From: Chromera velia
Taxonomy: Eukaryota > Sar > Chromeraceae
Assembly (NCBI GenBank): GCA_018398765.1
Contig: JAHBMJ010002668.1
Location: 1-11,777, forward strand
Direction of reading: 5' to 3'
DNA: 11,777 nucleotides
Shown here piece after piece: positions 1 through 9,149 of this stretch (its first letter is position 1; each line of letters opens with the position of its first letter). Both the position numbers and the translations under genes were made by a program. Under the pieces are notes generated by a model. That model searched no databases. It saw nothing but the letters and a program-made list of their open reading frames with translations, and was not told the origin of the DNA.

Positions 1-368
1 CGCGGTTCCCCCCCCCATACACGTCCCCCCCTGGGACCACAGGCACCTGCATAGGGGACCGGGCCATCCCCCCTCCGTGCATGTTCTGCTGCTGAGAGTG
101 GCCCCCGTAGTCTCCCCTTTCGTAGTCCCTGTCTCCCCCCCCTCCCCCTCGTCCCTGCTGCTGGCCAGGCTGGTTCCACCCGTAGTTGTGATTGTGACTG
201 TCAGTCCTGCCCCCGCCATAATTGGCGCCTCCCGAGTTCTGCTGGTGCCCCTGTTGGCCCTGCATCCCCCCCCTGGGGTCGTTTCCTTGGCGCTCATTGC
301 GGGTCTCAAACGTCGGGACCTGCTGAGCCCTGTAGCCGGACCACTCTTCGGCCCCTCCTCCTCTGTTC
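1..368 (-). CDS. Btz-like gene, exon 9 (partial, Gly/Gln/Asn-rich)
   Basis: Encodes residues 629-751 and continues past the window edge. It starts RNRGGGAEEWSGY and becomes Gly-, Gln-, Asn- and His-rich (QGQQGHQQNSGG, GRGGGGGGDRD), a prion-like, low-complexity composition typical of RNA-granule proteins. The acceptor is cgtgcag. The plus-strand frame here is also open only because the exon is GC-rich and repetitive. Confidence 0.7.
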
Positions 369-2177
369 CTGCACGGACGGAAGAAATAGGAGAAATCAGT
401 ACAGGGAAGGAAGCGAGAAGGGGAAGAGGAAGAGACATCAGCTGAAACAACAGAAGGAATTGAGGAAAAGAAAAGGGGCGGAAGGGAGAGGCTGGAAGGA
501 CAGTGATGATGAACAGATGAGACACAAACAAACAAACAGAAAGGGTTTGAAGAACAACCAAGGAAAACGAAGCAGAGGGTCGATGAGAAGGGAAGCTCAG
601 TTCAGGTAGAGGAAACCATTTGGAGGGACCCAAAACTAACGCCTGTTCAGCATGTGCAATCACGCATGCAAATGCACAGAACGAAAACTCACCTGGGAGG
701 CGTGTTTCTATCCATATACTGCCCCCCCCCTCCTCCAACGTATCTGGCCCCTCCCTTATCGAAACGATCCATATGATCGTCGTAGTTCTGCTCATACCCT
801 CCACCATCTCCTCTACCCCCTCTGTAGTCGCCTCCACGGTGGTCGTGTCCTTGCTGCCCTCCATAGTGCATGTTGTCTCTGTTGTCTCTGGGGGGAAAGT
901 CCCGGTCGTCCTGCATGCCTCTGCCCCTGCCTTGGGGCTCTGGAGAGAAATTTCCTCTCCCTCCTGCATTGAAAGAAACACACACCCACCCATTTTACTC
1001 CGTTCACGTCATTTTACTCACTAACCAGACAACCAAAAACCGGCTGTCCCATGCAATGTCTTTCTCTCACTCTCTCTCTCTCGGCCTGTGATATCTCTCC
1101 CGATCTTCTCTTCTCGCCGTGCATCTCCGCTCGTCTCGTGACCCTCGCTGCCCTCTCTGTCTCCCTACACCCCACTATCCCGTCCCTCTCACATTTCTTT
1201 CTTTCCACCCACCTCTGTAGCCGTCTCTGCCACCTCCACGGTCACCCTTGGAGTAATACATGGCATCGCCGTGGCCCCTATCTCGCATGTCCACGAAATC
1301 TCTGTCTCGATTGTCTCTGTCGCGGCGACGGTCGTCATACTCGTCGTGCTCGTACACCAACCACTTCTGCTGGTCCCTGCCTCGCCCTCCTCCTCCACCG
1401 CCCCCCCCGGCCTTGTTGCCGCCTCTGTCCCGGTTGTCCCTCTCTCTTTCTCTTTCTCTATCCCTCCCATATGCCCCTCTGTCTCTGTCTCCGCCTCCGT
1501 TCCTAGACTCGTAGTGACGATCCCTGTCCCTGTCTCTGCCGTCATATTCGTCCTGGTACCCTCCTCTACCGCCTCTGCCTCTGGTGTCGCTGCAGCACAG
1601 CAGCACAAGAAAAGAAAAGAGGACATCCAATGCTTGTTTCTGTCTTCTTCAGACGTCTCTTCACCATTCCTGTCTATCGCCCTACAGAGTAGAAAAACAA
1701 AAAAAACGCGTAGACGTACAGAAAGGTGCTGTTGCTTTACGACACTGCGTTAGGAGAAGCAGAAAGAAAGGAAAAGAAAGAGAGAAGGGAAGCCAAAGAA
1801 AAAGGCGGAGGGAGACGAAGAGGCCGACCCACCGATTCCGAGGTTGGTCCCTCTCTCGGCTCCTGTCGTCGTAACGATCGTTCCTGAGGGGAGCGCGGTC
1901 CCTCTCTCTGTCTCTCTCTCGGCCGTACCCGCCCCCCTTGCCGCCATCTCCTCTTTCTCCTCCACGTGGGGCGGGGGGACCTCTCCTGTCCCTGTCTCCG
2001 TCATCGTGTCCTCTCGGTCCCCTGCCGTCTCTCTGATCAGATCTGTCCTTTGAAGGGGCGGGCGCACGGCTCCTGCCGTCTCTGTCTCTGTTCCTGTCTC
2101 CCCCCTGGTTCCTCGAAGGGGGGGGCTCCCTCTTGGGCTCAGGTTCTGCAGAGACAGGAAGGGAAGGTAGTGCAGAA

Positions 2178-2215
<38 letters not shown>

Positions 2216-3629
2216 GAATGGATGTGTCAGGGGTGAAGACTTCGTTTGGAGACTTTGAAAGAAACAGATAAAATGGAGTGAGAGAGAAACAAAAGACCCG
2301 ACAAAGAAAACTGCTGCCGATCACACGCATCACTTCAATTGACAAAGCATAAGAACACGAAAAGAAAAGGTTTGCTGGGACTGGAGAGAGTATGAAAACG
2401 AAGTCAAGGCACGAGCTGTCATGTGCCAGAACCTTCCAAGTAGAGTGGAGTGATCGAAAAGTCCTTCGCCCTCTCTCTCCATTGAGGGAGCCAGCAGCAG
2501 AACGTCTCACCCCACCACCACCCGCCCAACCGACCGTTATCCTTCTTTTTGTAGATTTGCTTCATCACCTGTCCCAGTGTGTGCTCTGCAATTTTGTCAA
2601 GGAGAAAGGAGCAAGAAATCAGTCAAATCAGTCAGAAGGGAGAGAAACGAAACGATCCATAGGTACAGAAGAAGATCAGGCTTGGACTGCTTCGGACTCC
2701 TTCGCCTTCAGGTGGTTGTCAAAGACAAAGAAAGATGGAGAACGCAGGGGGGGAAAAGTGTGAATGGACGGAGTAGTAAAAGATGTGGAGAAGAAACTAG
2801 TCTACCCTCGCCTCAACGCATCTGCTTCGAGAAGAGAAACACGAGCAGGATCGCATAAAAGAAAAAAATGACTGGATTCTCCGTCAGGAAGGAACAACGA
2901 GCGAAGAGGAATGTTGAAAATCGCTTCATTTCGATCCTGCAAACATATGGATACAGACACAAAAAAACCACACGACGACTCTGACTGACTTTCAGGTGCC
3001 CTCTTTTCCTCATGGTCGTCTGCGAGGCCGGGGTCTTCCTCCCTCTCCCGTCCATATCCCCCCCTTCCCCCCCTTCCGCGTCCCCTGCCCCTCCCTCTCC
3101 TGTTCTCCCCCCACTTCGCAGCAACCCCCTCGATTCTGGCCTCTCTGCCCTCCTTCTCGGCGTTCATCAATTCGTCAAAAAAGTCATGCCCCCACTTGTC
3201 ACCTCCAAGGTCGTCATCGGGGTCATACAGACGCTTCACGCTGCATGGACACAGTGCAGTGCAGTGAGTCGATAGAGAGCATAGGGGGGTATAGGGGGCC
3301 GAGCAAGAAGTAAAAGCAGACGGAAAGGCACAGGGAGAGAGGGGGGGCACGAGAGGCAAACAGTCGAGTAGAAGGACCCTTCTCTCTTTTTTTTCCTTCT
3401 CTCTGTTGACCGAACAAGAACAGGCACACGCATTCGTGTCGACGGTAAGCGCGCTCTCTCTTGTCACGCTCCGTCAACTGCATTCGCTCCGTGTGGAAGT
3501 AAGTAAGGAAGCCCGAGCCCAGAAAGAAACCTCGATTGGATTCGAAAGGAACGAAAACAAAAAGAAACCCTGAGAAGAGAAGTCAACTCCCCCGAGAGAC
3601 TAAGAGAGACATACAGAGAAAGACAGGCA

Positions 3630-3701
<72 letters not shown>

Positions 3702-5453
3702 AAGAGAGACAGAGACTAACTGACTGAGCCTGGGCGGCTTCCTCGAGTCTCTGGTCCATGTCCATGGGCTTCTCCCCCTCTCCTCCTCCCACGATTTGGG
3801 TCTCTGCTCCCTCTGCCAAGCGGTCGTCGTGGAAGAAGTACTTCTCGTCTCGGGGCACCACCGACTGGGGTTCGTCAGGGACCTGTTCGGCCTCAGTGGC
3901 TGTGTCAGCCTCTGTCACGCTGTCGCCGGGATCCTCGGCCGCCTTGGCCTCCTGCGTGCAACATTTATTTGTCAAACGCCCATTTGTTTGGTTTCTCTTT
4001 GCATCAATGCAGCAATTCAATCATTCATTTTTCATCTCAGGGATCTTTTTTTGTTTTGTCTCTGTGCCTGTGTCGACTTGGCTGGGTCTTATGGTGGGTG
4101 CGGTGGGGTCGGAAAGATGAAAGAGAAGGACCTTATGAAATTTCGAATGATTTCCAAGAACACTCAGAGGAAAGGAGAAAGAGGAGGGGAAAAGAAAGAA
4201 AGAAAGCATCAAATGGATTCGTATCAGCTAGGCGATACCGGGAACTCTGCCTTCCTGATCAAGAAACCGGACTTGAAGAGAACATGAGAGAAGAACACAA
4301 CGCTTGACGACAGACGAGTTCGTCAAACTGGACGCACCTCTTCAGCCGCACGAGCAGTCACCGGAGACACAGGCGACTTCGGGGGTTCCTCCACAGGAGC
4401 ACTAACAGGGACATTCTCGGTTTCTTTCTCTTTCTCTTCAACTTTCTCTTCCTTTTCTTTCTCTTCGCCCTCTGCAGCAGACTCTTCCGGCGCTTTCTTC
4501 TCTTCTTCCCCTTCTGCGGGAGCAGTGGGAGAGGCAGGTTCTTTCTGATCGGCACTCTCCGCCTCGGCACCAACCTCCTCCTTCTCCTTCTCCTTGCCTT
4601 CTTCGGCATCCGCGAAAACTTCTGCAAAAAAATCACAACAAAAAAGATAGAGAGCAAAACAACCAGCAAGCCATCACAAATGTCTGCAAGACCGTCGTGC
4701 AGGTCCACTTGTCCCCTCTTTGAAAAGTGTGCGTGCGTCAATTTTGCGTGGAACGCAGCGAAGCCATGGAAAGGAGATTCCATCCAAAGATCGTCAACAC
4801 GGTGTGTCCCGCTGCCTTTTCCCTTCTATCTCAGAGCAGGGTGGACGTGTGGACGTGAAATTATCCACACATGGAGGAAGGAAGAGGATTCCGCAGACTG
4901 GTCAGACTCAGTAAACAACGAAGAAAGTGGTGGTGTGGCCTCAGTGATGAATCTCTCTTTGGCTTCTCTGTCTCTCTGCGCAAGTCGTCAAGGCAGCTCG
5001 CAGATTGGAAGAAAAAAACAAGTCAGGTGAAGAGTGGAAAGATTAGGGAGGACATAGAAGGGGTGGACATGCAAAAGCGCTTCCTTCCTTCAGCATGACA
5101 CTTCTGCAGGCAGACCCTGACGAAGACTTCATTCGGACTGAGACTGACCCTTCGCTTCAGTTTGCGACTGCTCGCTCACTGCAGACAGGCAGACAGGAAA
5201 AACACAGCAGGCAGAGACAGCAGACTGAAATTGCGGCACAACTGCTCACTTCTAGAGTGGTCAAAGCAAAAGTGGACCACCTGGTGACTTTCTTTCTTTT
5301 CAGCACCCGTTGCCTTTCCTCTTCCAACCGCTCTCCCCTCTCGCAATCCCGAGGTTCGTTCTGACCTGCATCGTCAAATTCTTCGTCGAAGACATCGCCG
5401 TCCTCGGCGCCCTCCTCCCCCTCGCCCGCCTGCTTCCTTCGACGGGATGACAT
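1..5453 (-). CDS. Btz-domain (CASC3/MLN51/Barentsz-like) RNA-binding protein, 9 exons, 3' end missing
   Basis: Likely a core factor of the exon junction complex. CASC3-type proteins clamp eIF4A3 on spliced mRNA and act in nuclear speckles, mRNA localisation and translation. Nine exons join into one frame of 2254 nt (751 codons plus one base) with no stop before the window edge. Seen: residues 1-155 are acidic and Glu/Lys-rich; residues 156-168 read VPRDEKYFFHDDR and residues 215-223 KWGHDFFDE, matching the two conserved blocks of the Btz domain (known family: FF-HD-R followed by W-x-HD-F). An RG/RGG block follows (247-262), then a tail rich in RD, RE, GG, Gln and Tyr. The ATG at 5453 has A at -3, and an in-frame TGA lies two codons upstream. 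All eight introns are GT...GCAG, 243-744 nt long. Inference: the gene is intact up to the edge. Alternatives are a general RGG protein of the Serbp1/hnRNP kind, but those lack the HDDR/WxHD pair. Confidence 0.75.
693..963 (-). CDS. Btz-like gene, exon 8 (RGG-rich)
   Basis: Encodes residues 539-628 plus two bases. It is rich in RGG, YGG, Gln and His, for example HRGGDYRGGRGDGGG. The acceptor is aatgcag and the donor CCCAG|GTGAGT, phase 2, the strongest donor in the gene. Confidence 0.73.
1213..1589 (-). CDS. Btz-like gene, exon 7 (RG/RD-rich with KW...HD segment)
   Basis: Encodes residues 413-538 plus one base. It has RGRGGRGG, long RD/RE runs, a Gly8 run, then KWLVYEHDEYDD (about 488-499), a local return to ordered-looking sequence that echoes the W...HD pattern of exon 4. 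The acceptor is gctgcag and the donor AGAG|GTGGGT, phase 1. Confidence 0.73.
1833..2145 (-). CDS. Btz-like gene, exon 6 (RD/RE-rich)
   Basis: Encodes residues 309-412 plus two bases. A proline-rich start (EPEPKREPPP) leads into RNRDRDGR-type and GGERGDGGKGG-type repeats, presumably a disordered RNA-binding tail. The acceptor is ctctgcag and lies just downstream of a (CT)n tract on the minus strand. The donor is AATCG|GTGGGT, phase 2; GTCGGC four bases on would break the frame with exon 7. Confidence 0.7.
2180..2213. repeat. (AG)n microsatellite in intron 5
   Basis: About 16 AG units on the plus strand. Read on the coding (minus) strand it is a CT tract some 35 nt before the exon 6 acceptor, so it may serve as part of the polypyrimidine tract. 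Length change here could affect exon 6 splicing (inference). Confidence 0.9.
2511..2585 (-). CDS. Btz-like gene, exon 5 (75-nt small exon)
   Basis: A 75-nt exon, a multiple of three, encoding residues 284-308. It reads from a junction Lys through HTLGQVMKQIYKKK and ends in three tryptophans (306-308). The acceptor is aattgcag and the donor GGG|GTGAGA, phase 1. Its sequence is unlike the low-complexity flanks and has no stop in the required frame. Being a multiple of three, it could be skipped without shifting the frame. I do not recognise a domain in it. Confidence 0.65.
2990..3240 (-). CDS. Btz-like gene, exon 4 (second Btz motif and RGG block)
   Basis: Encodes residues 201-283 plus one base. 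LYDPDDD and KWGHDFFDE form the second conserved Btz block (W216, H218, D219, F220). A short charged helix-like stretch and the RG/RGG repeat (247-262), a nucleic-acid-binding type sequence, follow. The acceptor is catgcag and the donor GAAA|GTCAGT, phase 1. Confidence 0.77.
3631..3716. repeat. Compound (AC)n(AG)n microsatellite in intron 3
   Basis: About 18 AC units followed directly by an AG-rich tract with AAAG interruptions. It begins only a few bases inside the intron from the exon 3 donor (GT at 3724-3723), so the start of the intron is a CT/GT tract on the transcript. Confidence 0.92.
3725..3951 (-). CDS. Btz-like gene, exon 3 (first Btz motif)
   Basis: Encodes residues 125-199 plus two bases. 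An acidic lead is followed by VPRDEKYFFHDDR (156-168), the first half of the Btz/SELOR core; in the family the aromatic pair and the HD-R contact eIF4A3. The acceptor is cacgcag and the donor CA|GTCAGT, phase 2. The His codon completed across the junction fits only this donor, not the GTTAGT four bases further on. Confidence 0.77.
4338..4621 (-). CDS. Btz-like gene, exon 2 (acidic Glu/Lys-rich)
   Basis: Encodes residues 30-124, almost entirely Glu, Lys, Ala and Pro, with repeated KEKE patterns. It is probably disordered. The acceptor is tttttgcag and the donor GAG|GTGCGT, phase 0. Other frames are also open through this repetitive stretch, but they give a poly-Arg/Lys product and do not join the flanking exons. 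Confidence 0.75.
5366..5453 (-). CDS. Btz-like gene, exon 1
   Basis: Encodes residues 1-29 plus one base. It opens MSSRRRK and turns at once into an acidic stretch ending in a run of Asp, Glu and Phe. The donor is G|GTCAGA, phase 1. The exon 1/2 junction makes a Glu codon. Confidence 0.75.
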
Positions 5454-6880
5454 TCTTCAGTTCTTTGTTTTTCTTTTTCTCGCTCTCTCACAGGCTCAGA
5501 GATCAAAGCCGTAGCACCGGCAAGATTTCTGTTTCCCTTCTACAATACGCACAGAAAGACGAAATTGACTGTCAACTCCACAAACGAGGACAGGGACGCT
5601 ACAACCAAGAAAAGAACTTTTTCTGTCGCTTGAGCAGTCCAACTTTCACGAGTGCCTCTCTCGTCAGGAAACTTTTTCACCGAAGCGAAGCACGCGCACG
5701 TTAACACGCCAAAGAAAGAAGTCCCCCTGCGAAATGTGAGCGTGTGTTGGGAATGACCCACTCATCGTCGGCCAGGAAGAGCGCTGGAGAGCGTTGTACT
5801 AGCTCTTGAGGGCCGGGTTTAAATTCAAAAACTTTGCCGTCTCAGGTTTTTGTGCCCCGCGCCGGGGTCTTCCATCGGGCCTATGCATGTCAAGCAGGCT
5901 CGGGCCCGCTCCGCGTTTCATCTCCATGAGTGGATGCCTGGGCCTTCGCGCGGTCGGCAGTGACAGCTTCCGACTTTCATCTGCGTGTCAGACAGAGTCA
6001 GTCTGTGTTTGCTTATATAGAACTTTGCTACAAAGCGCTGCGCAAGCAGTAGCACGGCGAAGAATGGCCCACAAACCATGGCAGAGTCATTCTGACTGCC
6101 TCACATGCAGTGTTACTTCGTCCATCAGTTGTTCCAGTTCTCTGCTTCACAGAACACCGTATAAGGGAGTCTTCATCACCTGCATGCGCGATTCGCAAAG
6201 GTCCCGTCTACATGCATGGATATCGCAGGCTTGCTTCGGTTGCTGCTTTGAAATACCAGTCAGATTGTACCAGTTAGAGGCGGTTTCAGGTGCTTTGTCA
6301 TCAAACGTCAAGAAGGTGTTTGGTTCTCTTCCTTGAGGCATTCTCTCACAGCTACTGGTGAAATCCTTTTTGCCATCGAAGGTCAGGCACACGATGGTAC
6401 TCGATATCAGGCACGCAGGGAAGTTCTTCCAGGGTTCAAGGGAGAAGAAACAGGGCGCAGCAGAAGGTCAGTCAGACTCTTTCTCTTACTCTTTGCCCTC
6501 CTTCCTCCGGTATCTCTTGACGACGGCCTTGGTCTTCTACAATTAAGTTGTTTTTGAATCAAGCATGTCCTCTAGCTGGAGCTCGCGTCAACACTTTCTT
6601 TTCCTTACCTGGCTATTTCTCTCTGGTAGGATTCTATTCCATGCATTTTGGCGCCCCATGTGTCTGAGGTTACTCTGCCGCTACCTTTGCTCAAGAGATT
6701 ACGCTTCAACTGTGTCTCTCTTTCACTGTGTAACGGTGACACAAACCTATAACGCACGCGTTGATGCGTTCGCATGCATTCTTTCCCTTACCCGCCCTTC
6801 AGCTTCTGTGCATGCAGGCGTGGTGTTTGATCACAGCACCTTTTTCACACACAGAATGAATAGACGGCCCTGCAGGTGAG
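5454..6880. other. Upstream region of the Btz-like gene, no convincing gene
   Basis: Mixed-composition sequence that should carry the 5' UTR and promoter of the minus-strand Btz-like gene. Open frames exist on both strands (plus 5806-6336; minus 6147-6392), but neither resembles a family I know or shows repeats or a clear start context. A plus-strand donor-like AAG|GTCAGTC lies at 6466, following a short open stretch (about 6396-6465), but no joining exon was found. No tRNA or rRNA was seen. Confidence 0.5.
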
Positions 6881-6929
6881 CGAGATCCTCAAACGAGTGG
6901 TGGATGTATGCGGTGGCTCGCGAGCACAT
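6877..6929 (+). other. Weak candidate exon upstream of the kinase fragment
   Basis: A ctgcag acceptor-like site precedes a 53-nt open stretch reading VSEILKRVVDVCGGSRAH that ends ...CATG|GTACAG. Its phase (1) matches the exon starting at 7690, so the two would join in frame. An overlapping reading in another frame (NEWWMYAVAREHMVQDEEK, ending GACAG|GTCAGC at 6965) looks equally protein-like but has the wrong phase. No family is recognised. This rests on splice phase alone. Confidence 0.2.
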
Positions 6930-7194
6930 GGTACAGGATGAAGAAAAACTTCCAAACACCGACAGGTCAGCTGCAGTCTTTAAGGCGCTTAAAGTCTCTT
7001 CTTTTTCGCTATTTTGTTTGTACTCGATCCGAATTTTCTCATGCATGTAGGAGTCCCACATAATGCCAACAGATGAATCGGAATCATGCAGGATGTTCAT
7101 CCCTTTTCCCTCCATCTAGTACTCTCCGTGCTCTTTTTGAAGGAAGCAGTAAAATCAATCTGGCTCCTTGCTGTCTTGCTTCATGTGTGATTGC

Positions 7195-7440
<246 letters not shown>

Positions 7441-7689
7441 CAACTTCCTTCCTTCATTCATTTATTCATCTTCTTTCGTTTTTTTTGTTTTTCCTTTTCT
7501 TTCTTTCTCCACGTCTTTCCCTCTTTGTTTCCTCCTTGAAAGCACCCACTTAGTACCCAACAGAATTCTGAGAAGAAGAAATGCAGTGGCGCGTCTGAGT
7601 AGATCAAAAGTTGCTGACACGCTCAGTGTGACTCTGATTGCAAATTCAGTGCTCATTTTCTCGATTGTGCCTCCTCTGTCTGCCTGCAG

Positions 7690-8485
7690 ATGGAAGAAAG
7701 TCTGACTGTGACATTGCGGGAGGGCGCACTGTCGTTATCGACATTATCCCACAGGGAATCCACCCGTCTGTCTGCCTGCCCGAAGACGCGCCGCAACAGG
7801 AATCCACCCGTCTGTCTGCCCGCCCGAAGACGCACCGCAACAGGGAATCCACCCGTCTGTCTGCCCGCCCAAAGACGCGCTGCAACAGGGAATCCACCCG
7901 TCTGTCTGCCCGCCCGGAGACGCGCCGCAACAGGGAATCCACCCGTCTGTCTGCCTGCTGAAAGATGCGCCGCAACAGGGAATCCACCCGTCTGTCTGCC
8001 CGCCCGAAGACGCACCGCAACAGGGAATCAACCCGTCTCACAGCTTGCTTGAAGAAGCCCTTGATTCCGTTGTAGCAGCGCTTGATTTCGAGGGAAATTG
8101 GGAGGGGGTCAAGGAGGGAGCAGTGAAGTGGTCAGAGGAGAGAGACCAGAAAGCAATCGAGGAAAAAATAGAAAGGCTTGCGGATCTTCCCCAGCGCCAG
8201 TTCAGACTTTGTCAGGGGTGGGGGAATGAAAAACAGACCACAGTGACTGCAGTTTATCAATATCTTTCTCAAATGAATCTGACCTACGGGTCTCAGTTTG
8301 TGGCACAACGGGGTGACCGTTTTGTTCCTGAAGATGTAGATTGCAAGGAAATTCCATGGAAAATTGTGAGACAGTTGGGAGAGGGGGGTTGGGGAAAAAC
8401 TTTCAATGTGAAGGAAGGTGTGTTTTTGTACGGGGGGAAGGAAGGGGCACTTAAAGTTCTTCGTTGTACTTCGTTGCTGCAATAA
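7690..8485 (+). pseudogene. Protein kinase gene fragment: tandem-repeat segment plus partial N-lobe, frameshifted and truncated
   Basis: A plus-strand coding segment begins after a strong acceptor (tctgcctgcag at 7679-7689). Its coding frame (GGA at 7692) reads GGRTVVIDII and then 15-residue repeats, unit PQQGIHPSVCPPEDA. One 44-bp unit shifts the frame near 7800; after it the frame stays open through the other units into SLLEEALDSVVAALDFEG, an ordered linker, and WKIVRQLGEGGWGKTF. LGEGGWG (8375-8395) fits the GxGxxG loop, and ALK (8447-8455) supplies the AxK lysine. The frame then ends RCTSLLQ and stops at 8483-8485. No HRD or DFG motif follows anywhere on the plus strand here. Inference: a decayed or truncated kinase copy, or an exon whose next exon lies beyond a long intron. 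The start of this gene is not visible. Kinase homology is fairly secure; the pseudogene status is less so. Confidence 0.65.
7751..8038 (+). repeat. 45-bp tandem repeat array, 6 units plus a partial seventh
   Basis: Unit starts: 7751, 7796, 7840, 7885, 7930, 7975, and a degenerate seventh at 8020. Five complete units are 45 bp and the second (7796-7839) is 44 bp, having lost one G from the GGG of ACAGGGAATCC. Units differ by only a few bases, and units 2 and 6 are otherwise the same, so the array is young. The unit length is 15 codons, as expected of a repeat that expanded within coding sequence. Confidence 0.95.
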
Positions 8486-8486
8486 A
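8481..8486 (+). promoter_or_regulatory. AATAAA polyadenylation-like hexamer overlapping the kinase stop
   Basis: AATAAA overlaps the TAA stop of the kinase frame (8483-8485). Canonical polyadenylation signals normally lie in the 3' UTR, so this may be chance, or the true end of a truncated transcript. Its function is not shown by the sequence. Confidence 0.3.
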
Positions 8487-8539
8487 AGAAGAGACGAAAT
8501 GGACGATCTCTTCACTTGCATGGGGGGAGGGAGTAAGAT

Positions 8540-9130
8540 AGAAGCAGTTTGACTACGGTTTGAAAAACAAAATCAGAGACAGAAAAACTATGAAAATTAA
8601 GAAAAGAACTTCTACGTTTTTGTGAGAATGAATTGAGGCAGTTGAAGAAAAAACCAGGCTAGCTAACTAGTAGCTAGCTAAGCTAGAGGCACTTCACCAA
8701 ATTAAAAGAGGCACTAGCACAAACAACTTGAAACAAGCTAGATGACACAATATATTTAATAAGTGTACTTAATATTTTTTTAAAAAAAAATCTGCATTCC
8801 TTGGTTAAAAATTCTATCCTATCCTAAGCAAAGCACTGATTTAAATTTGAAAGCACGTGCGTACAGTTCAAAACTAGGTTTAAAATATGACAAATTTCAT
8901 TTTTTTAGATGATGAGATGTTTTTATTACTTCTAGCTTGAAAGGGTTAAATTCCTACTTAAATTCTAATGATAACACAATTTTATTACATATATATGGTA
9001 GACTTGCTGGTCGATTTGGCTAAGAACATATTTAATTGACTAAATATTTAGCCTAATAATTCAGACTAGAATTCAGATGAGCAAATCACTGAAATCAGAA
9101 ATTCAAGGGACTAACTCAATATTCTTGTAG
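8540..9130. other. AT-rich non-coding island
   Basis: Base composition drops sharply: two counted 60-base lines (8761-8820 and 8941-9000) each hold 13 G or C, about 22%, against GC-rich or balanced sequence on both sides. Stops occur in all frames and no RNA gene is evident. It contains a CTAG-rich patch (8657-8686), the direct repeat AGAGGCACT (8685 and 8707), and a T-run/A-run palindrome near 8774-8790. It could be inserted DNA (mobile-element remnant or organellar piece) or an AT-rich intron or spacer. I do not recognise a source. Confidence 0.6.
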
Positions 9131-9149
9131 CGTAACCAGCGTTCAAAAG

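Noticed and set aside
77-2067. Long plus- and minus-strand open frames overlapping exons 6-9 (Val/Pro/Ser-rich or Thr/Glu-rich products)
   Set aside because: They are shadows of the GC-rich RD/RGG repeats read in other frames or on the other strand. They run through splice sites and have no family likeness.
4358-4783. Arg/Lys-rich minus-strand frame over exon 2
   Set aside because: It is a frame-shifted reading of the Glu/Lys repeats. It does not join exon 1 or exon 3 in phase, whereas the acidic frame does.
6012-6019. TATATAAG on the minus strand as TATA box of the Btz-like gene
   Set aside because: It lies about 560 bases from the ATG with no supporting initiator or known TATA use in this lineage, so chance is likely.
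5806-6336. 176-residue plus-strand open frame
   Set aside because: It has a composition without domain signal, many Cys and Ser from repeats, no clear start context and no neighbouring exons in phase.
7751-8038. CRISPR-like array
   Set aside because: The units are head-to-tail 45-bp tandem copies with no unique spacers, in a eukaryotic setting.
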